Made by a program: the position numbers and the translations under genes. From contig OZ245718.1 in assembly GCA_965227045.1 (NCBI GenBank), positions 2,542,001-2,606,000 on the forward strand: a stretch of DNA of 64,000 nucleotides, in the 5' to 3' direction. This stretch comes from UBA10649 sp965227045 (GTDB lineage Bacteria > Actinomycetota > Actinomycetes > S36-B12). Below, piece by piece: positions 45,130-52,654 of this stretch; within the stretch, counting starts at the first letter, position 1, and each line of letters begins with the position of its first letter. The notes beneath the pieces were generated by a model. That model ran no database searches and had not been told where the DNA came from. It worked only from the letters and a program-made list of their open reading frames with translations.

Positions 45130-46014
45130 GTGAGATTCAAGGACAACGCCCGGCTCAACGCCTCCCAGGTCAGCGACCGCCGGGGGTCGGGAAGCTTCGG
45201 CAGCATGGGTGGACGCGGCATGGCCGTAGGCGCCGGCGGCGGAGTCGTCGGACTGATCGTGGTCCTGGCCGTCGTCCTCCTGCAGTCCGGCTTGCTCGGC
45301 GGTGGGCAGGGCTCGGGCGCGGGCGCGGTGGATCCTGCCAACGACCTGGCGGCAGAGTGCCGCACCGGCAGCGACGCGAATGCGAGCGAGGACTGCCAGA
45401 CGGTCGCCACGGTTAACAGCGTTCAGTCGTACTGGTCAACGGTGTTCGCCAACAACGGCGAGCAGTACACCGAAGCTCAGACTGTGCTCTTCGACGGACA
45501 GGTCGACACGGCATGCGGCGCCGCGTCGTCCGCGGTCGGGCCCTTCTACTGCCCGTCCGACGAGACCGTCTACCTGGACCTTGGGTTCTATGACGCACTT
45601 CGGCAGGACCTGGGCGCACAGGGCGGCGTGTTCGCGGAGACCTACGTGGTCGCGCACGAGTATGGCCATCACGTCCAGCACCTTCTCGGCTTCGACAACC
45701 GAGTCGGCAACGACCGCGAGGGCCCGGAGAGCGGTTCTGTACGACTGGAGCTTCAGGCGGACTGCCTCGCCGGTGTGTGGGCCGCTAACGCGGAGGCCAC
45801 TGGACTGGTCGAGGCCATCAGCAGTGAGGACATCGCTGCGGGACTGGACGCCGCCGCTGCGATCGGTGACGACCGCATTCAGCAGACCTCGGGGGGACGC
45901 GTCAATCCCGAGTCGTTCACGCACGGCACGTCGGCCCAACGCCAGGAATGGTTCACCCGCGGCTACCGCGGTGCGGACATCTCGCAGTGCGATACGTGGT
46001 CCGGAAGCCTCTAA
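45130..46014 (+). CDS. YpfJ-family neutral zinc metallopeptidase
   Basis: 294-residue membrane-anchored metalloprotease. A short cytoplasmic head (RFKDNARLNASQV) is followed by one transmembrane helix (GGVVGLIVVLAVVLLQSGLL), then an extracytoplasmic domain with conserved Cys pairs and the zinc motif VVAHEYGHHVQHLLG (HExxH); QADCLAGVWA supplies a further ligand. GTG 45130 is preferred over 45121 because it fits the family start and lies 10 bases after the GGGTAC element. Overlaps the 3' end of the frameshifted WRW copy by 4 bases. Confidence 0.9.
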   Translation: MRFKDNARLNASQVSDRRGSGSFGSMGGRGMAVGAGGGVVGLIVVLAVVLLQSGLLGGGQGSGAGAVDPANDLAAECRTGSDANASEDCQTVATVNSVQSYWSTVFANNGEQYTEAQTVLFDGQVDTACGAASSAVGPFYCPSDETVYLDLGFYDALRQDLGAQGGVFAETYVVAHEYGHHVQHLLGFDNRVGNDREGPESGSVRLELQADCLAGVWAANAEATGLVEAISSEDIAAGLDAAAAIGDDRIQQTSGGRVNPESFTHGTSAQRQEWFTRGYRGADISQCDTWSGSL

Positions 46015-46219
46015 CTTCTCCGGCCTACGCGCATCAGCCGGTCTCCCGGCAGCCACGACTTGGCTTCGTCGCCGATGCTGACGCAGCCCTCCCACGACCC
46101 GGTGCGCTGGTCGAGCCAGCGCCACGCCTGAAGCACGCCAAGGCCCCAGCGTGACGGGTGTCGGCGTCGCGGATCAGGACATCGATCGGAGACTTCGGAA
46201 TGGTCGGCTCGGCTTGCAT
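46011..46219 (-). pseudogene. Frameshifted WRW-motif gene, copy 5
   Basis: Begins in frame at ATG 46219 (GAGGAG upstream) through PIDVLIRDAD, then the frame is lost at CCC (46156-46158). In the next frame it continues as PSRWGLGVLQAWRWLDQ, GSWEGCV and WLPGDRLMRVG to TAG 46011. One extra C would restore the full 70-residue protein with spacing identical to copy 1. Either a recent one-base deletion in a C-run or a sequencing error; the rest is well conserved. Confidence 0.75.
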
Positions 46220-46343
46220 GGGGCTCCTCGAGTCACTGTCGTGACCGTGGTTGCCGCAGCGTGTACAGCGAGTGCCGACCCTTGGCTGAGGATGTTTAGA
46301 ACGGTAGCAGGCTCTGGTGAACCCGCACCTTGGCGTCAGACGC

Positions 46344-46505
46344 CTAGGCCGCGCCGTCCGCCTCGCTCTCGCCTTCGGGGTTGTCCGCGTTCCCGTCGGC
46401 ACCGCCGTCGTTCGACGCGGCGGTCTTGTTAAGTCCGTCGGCTGCTCCGTCGGCACCGCTGTCCGTCCAGTCGGGCTCGTCGTTGTCGTTGGCGCTCGTG
46501 GTCAT
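46344..46505 (-). CDS. Small highly acidic hydrophilic protein (53 aa)
   Basis: 53 residues dominated by Asp, Gly, Ala, Asn and Glu (for example DEPDWTDSGADGAADGLN), with no hydrophobic core; predicted disordered. GAGGAG just upstream of ATG 46505 and a GCTT-N16-GGGTAG promoter-like element support expression. Divergent from the hemerythrin gene. Function unknown; composition is hydrophilin-like. Confidence 0.55.
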   Translation of the reverse strand: MTTSANDNDEPDWTDSGADGAADGLNKTAASNDGGADGNADNPEGESEADGAA

Positions 46506-46550
46506 GCTCGCTCCTCGGATTCGCGATGTGAGTGGGTTAACGCTTCGCAT

Positions 46551-46576
46551 CTACCCCTTCTTCGCAGGCTCCAAGC
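46551..46576 (-). promoter_or_regulatory. SigB/SigF-like promoter for the 53-residue acidic gene
   Basis: Minus strand GCTT (46576-46573), 16 bases, GGGTAG (46556-46551). Back to back with the hemerythrin promoter: the two -35 elements are 10 bases apart. Confidence 0.5.
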
Positions 46577-46586
46577 AGGCGACGTC

Positions 46587-46612
46587 GATTGACGAAACTC
46601 GTGCGTGGGTAC
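46587..46612 (+). promoter_or_regulatory. SigB/SigF-type promoter for the hemerythrin gene
   Basis: GATT at 46587, 16 bases, GGGTAC ending 46612. Start near 46619, leader of about 56 bases. Confidence 0.7.
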
Positions 46613-46674
46613 CAATACCAAGCCAGAGGCGCTGACCCTCCAGGCCATACCCGACCGAACGACAAGGAGGATCC

Positions 46675-47145
46675 GTGGACGCGATCGTGCTGTTGAAGAA
46701 TGACCACAAGAAGGTCAAGGGACTGTTCAAGAAACTCAAGGGCCACGACCTGTCTGTCGTGCCGGACATCTGCACGGAACTCACGATCCATGCGCAGATC
46801 GAGGAGAAGATCTTCTACCCCGCAATCCGTCCCGAGGTCGAAGACCTAGACGTCGACGAGGCCTACGAGGAGCACCACGTCGTCAAGGTGCTGATCGAGG
46901 AGCTCGAGGCGATGAAGCCGACCGACGACAGGTACGAGGCCAAGGCCATCGTGCTTATGGAGATGGTGGAGCACCACGTCGAGGAAGAAGAGGGCGAGTT
47001 GTTCCCCGAAGTTCGCGAGGCACTGGGACGCAACCGTCTGAAGGAACTCGGAGCCGAACTCGAGGCGATGAAGGCCGATCTCACCGCGGCCGTCGGCACT
47101 CCCCAGCGCGCGCGGGCCAAGTCCCGGGTCGCCGTATCTGCCTGA
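46675..47145 (+). CDS. Hemerythrin HHE-domain protein
   Basis: 156-residue four-helix-bundle protein binding an oxo-bridged di-iron site, likely for O2, NO or peroxide sensing or scavenging. Expected ligands: H11 in LLKNDHKKV, H39 and E43 in LTIHAQIEEK, the EEHH pair near residue 65, and VEHHVEEEEGELFPE later. GTG 46675 follows AAGGAGGATCC and a GATT-N16-GGGTAC promoter. A second gene starts 5 bases after its stop. Confidence 0.92.
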   Translation: MDAIVLLKNDHKKVKGLFKKLKGHDLSVVPDICTELTIHAQIEEKIFYPAIRPEVEDLDVDEAYEEHHVVKVLIEELEAMKPTDDRYEAKAIVLMEMVEHHVEEEEGELFPEVREALGRNRLKELGAELEAMKADLTAAVGTPQRARAKSRVAVSA

Positions 47146-47150
47146 GTTCC

Positions 47151-47681
47151 ATGGTCAGCCAGCTTGGCGCCAGCGAGCCCCCGGAGCAGGCTTCGGGGGT
47201 TCGCTGGTTCTCGGCCGCCCGAATGCTCGTGCACCACATATCGCGGCGGGAATCCACAGTCGTCGAGCCGGCCTTCCCCCGCCCCGGTACCCAGCCCGTC
47301 GAGCACCTCGAGAACGCCCTCGCGACGTGGGCGCAGTTGTGGCAGACGTGCGCCCGGGAGACTGTGCAGTTCTCGAGCGCGGGCCTGGGCCGCAACGTCG
47401 AACCCGCCGTACTCGGCGAACTAGCAGGCGCCGCGCGCCGTACCGTCGTCGTCGCCCGAGTGGTCGCGACCCCGGCCATTCAGGACGAGGTCGCGTCACT
47501 GCTGGAAGACGCTGATCGTCTGCTCGTGGACTGGGCCCGTCCAGCGAACCAGAACCGCATCGGCGCGAGCCATGAAGCGATCCGAGCAGTTCTCGAGCGA
47601 TGCCGCCGACTTGAGGACCGGATCCGCGCACAGGCCAGCGGATCCGCCTTCAGCGTTCCGTGGACCGGGTATGCGAGTTGA
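47151..47681 (+). CDS. Hypothetical protein downstream of hemerythrin
   Basis: 176 residues, predicted largely helical (WFSAARMLVHHISRRESTVV, then PVEHLENALATWAQLWQTC and AIRAVLERCRRLEDRIRAQA). The spaced His and Glu residues in the first half recall hemerythrin-like bundles, but the ligand set is incomplete, so I do not assign it. ATG 47151 lies 5 bases after the hemerythrin stop, so it is almost certainly co-transcribed under the same stress promoter. Confidence 0.6.
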   Translation: MVSQLGASEPPEQASGVRWFSAARMLVHHISRRESTVVEPAFPRPGTQPVEHLENALATWAQLWQTCARETVQFSSAGLGRNVEPAVLGELAGAARRTVVVARVVATPAIQDEVASLLEDADRLLVDWARPANQNRIGASHEAIRAVLERCRRLEDRIRAQASGSAFSVPWTGYAS

Positions 47682-47693
47682 GTGATGCGGTGG

Positions 47694-47753
47694 CCCGGGT
47701 GAAATCCACGTTTTGGGCCCAGAACGAGCGCCAGAACAGGGATTTGACCCGGG
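47694..47753. repeat. Inverted repeat, REP-like unit A
   Basis: CCCGGGTGAAATCC (47694-47707) is the near-complement of GGGATTTGACCCGGG (47739-47753), separated by about 31 bases, 12 bases after a stop codon. The right arm recurs at 56991-57005. It may act as a terminator or REP-type element; the right arm also reads as a peptide fragment NRDLTREA. Confidence 0.45.
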
Positions 47754-47790
47754 AGGCGGTTCAATTCGGGCGGGCGGGTGCCCTGTCTTT

Positions 47791-47816
47791 GATTGATCCG
47801 TCACCTACTTGGGTAC
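47791..47816 (+). promoter_or_regulatory. SigB/SigF-type promoter for the 66-residue acidic gene
   Basis: GATT at 47791, 16 bases, GGGTAC ending 47816. Start near 47823, leader of about 30 bases. Confidence 0.7.
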
Positions 47817-47852
47817 CGCGCATTCGACACCGAACGATTACAGGAGCCGAAC

Positions 47853-48053
47853 ATGGACTCGACTACACCGCCTCCCGATAGCGCGCTCGTGAACGAAAAC
47901 GCAGCGCAGGACGCGTCGCGCGACAGCGACAAGGCGGACCCGAAGGACGCCACCGTGAACACTCAGAACGTGCACGACTCGGATCCCGAAGGTGACGGCC
48001 ACGCCGTCGCGGACAACGAGGCATGGGTGCAGCGCCTGAACGCGTTGAACTGA
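47853..48053 (+). CDS. Small acidic hydrophilic protein (66 aa)
   Basis: 66 residues, Asp/Ala/Asn-rich, with a short C-terminal NEAWVQRLNALN that could fold as a helix. CAGGAG precedes ATG 47853 and a perfect GATT-N16-GGGTAC lies upstream. Not recognised; one of the island's small disordered proteins, located directly ahead of the treXYZ operon. Confidence 0.6.
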   Translation: MDSTTPPPDSALVNENAAQDASRDSDKADPKDATVNTQNVHDSDPEGDGHAVADNEAWVQRLNALN

Positions 48054-48132
48054 GCACTTCTGCGCTGGCGCATTTCGGTAGATACTTCTCGCACGTTTCA
48101 CGGGTGAAAGCCCACTGATAGGAGATTGACCC

Positions 48133-50244
48133 GTGCAGGTTTGGCCCGGCTCCCCGTATCCCCTCGGCGCAACCTTCGACGGATCCGGCACTAACTTCGC
48201 CGTGTTCTCGTCGGTCGCTAGTAGCGTCACGCTCTGCCTGTTCGACGCGGACGGCACTGAGACGCAGGTTCCCCTCGATGAACGCGATGCTGACATCTGG
48301 CACGCGTTCATCCCCGCCATTCAGCCGGGCCAGCGCTACGGCTACCGCGTCGACGGCGACTTCGATCCCGAGCTCGGCATGCGGTGTAACCCAGCCAAGG
48401 TTCTCCTCGATCCGTATGCGAAGGCGGTCGACGGCGATGTCACGTGGGACGAGGCGTGCTTTGGCTACATGTGGGATGACCCTGCCGCGCGCAACGACCT
48501 CGACTCGTCCCCCTTCGTGCCCAAGTCGGTGGTCGTCAACCCGTACTTCGACTGGGCGGAGGACCGACCCCCGCGCACTCCGTACAACCGGACCGTCATC
48601 TACGAAGCACACGTCAAGGGGCTCACGCAGACCCACCCAGGCATTCCGGAGGAGATCCGCGGCTCGTACGCCGCTGTCGCGCACCCGGCAATGATCGAGC
48701 ACTACCAGCGCATCGGCGTTACCGCGATCGAGCTCATGCCGGTCCACCACTTCATCACCGACCATCACCTCACTGAGCGTGGACTCACCAACTACTGGGG
48801 CTACAACACCCTCGCCTTCCTCGCGCCGCACGCCGGGTACAGCTCGAGCGGCTCCGATGGGCAGCAGGTGCTCGAGTTCAAGACGATGGTGCGCGACCTG
48901 CACCGCGCGGGGATCGAGGTGATCCTCGACGTCGTCTACAACCACACGGCCGAGGGCAATGAGATGGGCCCCACGCTGTCGTATAAGGGCCTGGACAATC
49001 CCGCGTATTACCGCCTTGTCGACGGCGACCTTGGCCACTATTACGACACCACAGGTACCGGAAACTCGCTTCTCATGCGCAGCCCCCACGTGCTGCAGTT
49101 GATCATGGACTCGCTTCGGTACTGGGTGTTGGAGATGCACGTCGACGGGTTCCGCTTCGACCTGGCCGCCAGCCTCGCCCGCCAGTTCCACGAGGTGGAT
49201 CGGCTCTCGGCATTCTTCGACCTGGTCCACCAGGACCCGGTGGTCAGCCAGGTCAAGTTGATCGCCGAGCCGTGGGATCTCGGCGATGGCGGGTATCAGG
49301 TCGGTGGCTTCCCCGCCTTGTGGACCGAATGGAACGGGCTGTATCGCGACACTGTCCGGGACTACTGGCGCGGAGAGCATGCCGCGCTGCCCGAGTTCGC
49401 GTCTCGCATCACCGGCTCGGCGGATCTGTACGAGTCCAGCGGCCGGCGGCCCTTTGCGTCGGTCAACTTCGTCACCGCGCACGACGGGTTCACGCTACGC
49501 GATCTCGTCTCGTACAACGACAAGCACAATGAGGCGAACGGGGAGGACAACCGCGACGGCGAGAGCCACAACCGCTCGTGGAACTCCGGCGCCGAGGGCG
49601 AGACCGACGACGCAGATATTCGCGAGCGTCGGTCGCGTCAGCAGCGCAACTTCCTCATCACGCTCTTCCTCAGCCAGGGCGTGCCCATGCTCCTGCACGG
49701 CGACGAGCTCGGCCGCACTCAACACGGGAACAACAACGCCTACTGCCAGGACTCCGAGCTGTCGTGGATCGACTGGAGCAGCGACGCCGTAGACAGCGAC
49801 CTCGTCGAGTTCGTGTCGCACATTGCTGCGCTACGGCGAGATCACCCAGTCTTCCGCCGCCGCCGCTACGGAGTCGGCGTCGATCCGAAGGGAAGCGGTG
49901 ACGATGGTGAGCTGTCGTGGCTGCGACCGGACGGCGAGCACATGTCCGACGATGACTGGGGAAACGGCTACGCGCGCTCCCTCGCCCTGCTGTGGCACGG
50001 AGACCGCATTCGCGAGGTGGACGATCGTGGGGAGCCCATAGCCGACGATGACTTCCTCATGCTGCTGAACGCGCACGACGAGACGGTGAGCTACGTGCTT
50101 CCCTCAGATCACCGTGGCAACTGGATCGTCGCTGCAGCAACCGACGCCGCAGCGCACGCAGTAGGGGACGCCATTGAAGGGCGGGTTGACCTCCGAGACC
50201 GCGACGTCCTCGTCCTGCGCTCGGAGCGGATAAGTGAGAGCTAG
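48133..50244 (+). CDS. treX: Glycogen debranching enzyme TreX/GlgX
   Basis: 703-residue GH13 isoamylase-type enzyme that trims alpha-1,6 branches from glycogen to feed TreY and TreZ. An N-terminal CBM48-like domain (WPGSPYPLGATFDGSGTNFA) is followed by the catalytic barrel with DVVYNHTAEG, DGFRFDLAAS (nucleophile Asp), LIAEPWDLG (acid/base Glu) and VTAHDGFTLRD. GTG 48133 with TAGGAG upstream. Overlaps treY by 11 bases; first gene of treX-treY-treZ. Confidence 0.95.
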   Translation: MQVWPGSPYPLGATFDGSGTNFAVFSSVASSVTLCLFDADGTETQVPLDERDADIWHAFIPAIQPGQRYGYRVDGDFDPELGMRCNPAKVLLDPYAKAVDGDVTWDEACFGYMWDDPAARNDLDSSPFVPKSVVVNPYFDWAEDRPPRTPYNRTVIYEAHVKGLTQTHPGIPEEIRGSYAAVAHPAMIEHYQRIGVTAIELMPVHHFITDHHLTERGLTNYWGYNTLAFLAPHAGYSSSGSDGQQVLEFKTMVRDLHRAGIEVILDVVYNHTAEGNEMGPTLSYKGLDNPAYYRLVDGDLGHYYDTTGTGNSLLMRSPHVLQLIMDSLRYWVLEMHVDGFRFDLAASLARQFHEVDRLSAFFDLVHQDPVVSQVKLIAEPWDLGDGGYQVGGFPALWTEWNGLYRDTVRDYWRGEHAALPEFASRITGSADLYESSGRRPFASVNFVTAHDGFTLRDLVSYNDKHNEANGEDNRDGESHNRSWNSGAEGETDDADIRERRSRQQRNFLITLFLSQGVPMLLHGDELGRTQHGNNNAYCQDSELSWIDWSSDAVDSDLVEFVSHIAALRRDHPVFRRRRYGVGVDPKGSGDDGELSWLRPDGEHMSDDDWGNGYARSLALLWHGDRIREVDDRGEPIADDDFLMLLNAHDETVSYVLPSDHRGNWIVAAATDAAAHAVGDAIEGRVDLRDRDVLVLRSERISES

Positions 50245-52654
50245 TCCGCAGTCGACCTATCGGTTCCAAGTCACGCCCGAGCACGGCCTCGCGTCCATTG
50301 CCGACGAGCTCGAGCGCGTGGCGGACCTCGGCGTGAGTCACGTCTACCTATCGCCCCTCCTCGCGTCCGTGCCTGGGTCGACACACGGCTACGACGTCAT
50401 CGACCACACGCGGATCGACGATGAGCTCGGCGGCGACCTCGCCCTCCGCGAACTCCAGCGCCTGGCTGCAAGTCTTGGCCTCGGCATCGTCGTCGACATC
50501 GTCCCCAATCACATGGCGATCCCCGTTCCGGAGTTCTTGAACGCGACGTTGTGGTCTGTTCTTCAGGAAGGTCCCGATTCGCCGTACGCCAACTGGTTCG
50601 ACGTCGACTGGTCCGCGCATCGACCGCTGCTGCTGCCGATACTCGGCGATCGCATCGACGCGTGCCTGGACGCCGGCCAGCTTCGGCTGGCAACTGACGG
50701 TCCAGGTGGCACGCTCGTCGTTCGGTACGAGGACCACGTGTTCCCCGTGCGTGCGGGAACCGAGCTCCTCGACCTCGACGACCTGCTCGAGGCCCAGCAC
50801 TATCGACTGGCGTACTGGCGCCTCGCGGACGAGGAACTGAACTACCGCCGCTTCTTCGACGTCGACACGCTCGTCGGCCTCCGAGTTGAAGACCGCGCCG
50901 TGTTCGATGCCACGCACGAGCTCATCGGCACACTCATCCGCGATGACGTCGTCGACGGGCTGCGCATCGATCATCCCGACGGCCTCGCCGATCCGCGCGC
51001 CTATCTGCGTGAACTGCGAGAGCTCACCGGAGGCAGCTGGGTGGTCGTCGAGAAGATTCTCGAGGACGATGAAGAGCTTCCGGGGGACTGGGAATGCTCA
51101 GGGACGACCGGCTATGAAGCGGCGACGAGAATCGGCGGGGTCTTCGTCGATCCCGCCGCCGATGTCGTCCTGACTCAGGCTTTCGCGGAGGCCGTAGACG
51201 ACGACCGGCCGTGGGAAGCCGTCGCTGCGGACGCACGCCGGGAGGTGCTCACCGGCCTGCTGGCCACGGAGGTCGAGCGACTGTCCGTGCTCGCGTACGA
51301 CATCTGCCAGGAGCACTTACGGCTGCGCGACCACTCCAAGCGTGGACTCAGCGAAGCGCTCGTCGAGCTCCTCGCGTCGGTGCCCGTATACCGGGTTTAT
51401 GTCTACGTCGACGAGCCCGCGTCGGACGAGGCAATTGAGACCCTGTCGACCGTCACCGCCGCGTGCATCGAGCGGTTCCCGAGTCGCGAGTCGGAGTTCG
51501 AACTGCTGCGCGATCTGGCTCTCGGCCGCCACGGGCGCAGTCCGCTGAAGGATCAGTTCATCCGGCGATTCCAGCAGACGTGTGGCCCGGCGATGGCGAA
51601 GGGAGTCGAAGACACTGCCAGTTTCCGCTGGTTCCCGCTCACCAGCCTCGCCGAGGTGGGTTCGCGTCCCGACGAGTTCGGCATCGGTGACGACGCCTTC
51701 CACGCGTGGGCGCTCCAGCGTTCGATGAGATGGCCGGCCGCGCTGACGGCGGCATCGACGCACGACAGCAAGCGCAGCGAGGACGTACGAGCGCGCCTCG
51801 CGGTGCTGTCTGAGATTCCCGGCGAGTGGCTGGCAACCGCCCGGGCGTGGTCCGCCCGCGTGGGCCCGTTCACACCGCCGGATGAGGTGCCCGACCCGCG
51901 ACTGGAATGGCTGCTATGGCAGACGCTTGCCGGAGCCTGGCCAATCGACGCAGTGCGACTGGGCGGTTACCTCATCAAGGCGGCGCGGGAGGCGAAGCTG
52001 CGCACGTCATGGACCGCGCCGGACGAGGCCTACGAGCATGCCGTTCAGTCCTATGTCGAGAGAGTTCTCGCGGACGAGAGCGTGACGGCGAGTCTCACGC
52101 AGACTGTCGAGCGTCTGTCCCGCGGCTTCGTGACGAACGTCCTGGGCCAGCGCGCGCTGCAGTCGCTCCTGCCTGGCATCCCGGACATCTATCAGGGTTG
52201 CGAGATCGTCAACCTGCGGCTGACCGATCCGGACAACCGCACCGCCCCCGATTCCCTCGTGCTGCAAGCCGCCGCAGTGCGCTCCCGTGACGAGGTCGAC
52301 CCATGGACCGATCTTGACGCTGCCAAGGCACGTCTCACGAGGGTGGCGCTCAGCTTGCGCCGAGACCGCCCGTCGTTGATGACGGCGTCGGATGACTACG
52401 CGGCAGTGCACGCCGATGGGCCCGCAGCTCATCACTTCCTGGGGTTCATGCGCGCGGACCTGTGCGTTCTGGTGAGCAGGTGGACGTTGCGCCTCGACTC
52501 CCTTGGTGGGTGGCAGGGCACCACGCTGGGCGTGCCGGCAGGGACGTGGCGTGATGCGCTGACCGGGGCGACGTTTGAGTCCGCGGGGAATCTCGACGCA
52601 TCAGAGGTGTTCGAGGAGTGGCCCACCGCGCTCCTGGTACGAGACGCGGGATGA
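50234..52654 (+). CDS. treY: Malto-oligosyltrehalose synthase
   Basis: Rearranges the reducing-end glucose of maltodextrins to an alpha-1,1 (trehalose) linkage. 806-residue GH13 member: STYRFQVTPEHGLASIADEL, VSHVYLSPLLASVPGSTHGY, DIVPNHMA, DGLRIDHPDGLADP (nucleophile) and VVEKILEDDEELP (acid/base). GTG 50234 overlaps treX by 11 bases and its stop overlaps treZ as ATGA, so the three are tightly coupled. Confidence 0.95.
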   Translation: MRASPQSTYRFQVTPEHGLASIADELERVADLGVSHVYLSPLLASVPGSTHGYDVIDHTRIDDELGGDLALRELQRLAASLGLGIVVDIVPNHMAIPVPEFLNATLWSVLQEGPDSPYANWFDVDWSAHRPLLLPILGDRIDACLDAGQLRLATDGPGGTLVVRYEDHVFPVRAGTELLDLDDLLEAQHYRLAYWRLADEELNYRRFFDVDTLVGLRVEDRAVFDATHELIGTLIRDDVVDGLRIDHPDGLADPRAYLRELRELTGGSWVVVEKILEDDEELPGDWECSGTTGYEAATRIGGVFVDPAADVVLTQAFAEAVDDDRPWEAVAADARREVLTGLLATEVERLSVLAYDICQEHLRLRDHSKRGLSEALVELLASVPVYRVYVYVDEPASDEAIETLSTVTAACIERFPSRESEFELLRDLALGRHGRSPLKDQFIRRFQQTCGPAMAKGVEDTASFRWFPLTSLAEVGSRPDEFGIGDDAFHAWALQRSMRWPAALTAASTHDSKRSEDVRARLAVLSEIPGEWLATARAWSARVGPFTPPDEVPDPRLEWLLWQTLAGAWPIDAVRLGGYLIKAAREAKLRTSWTAPDEAYEHAVQSYVERVLADESVTASLTQTVERLSRGFVTNVLGQRALQSLLPGIPDIYQGCEIVNLRLTDPDNRTAPDSLVLQAAAVRSRDEVDPWTDLDAAKARLTRVALSLRRDRPSLMTASDDYAAVHADGPAAHHFLGFMRADLCVLVSRWTLRLDSLGGWQGTTLGVPAGTWRDALTGATFESAGNLDASEVFEEWPTALLVRDAG

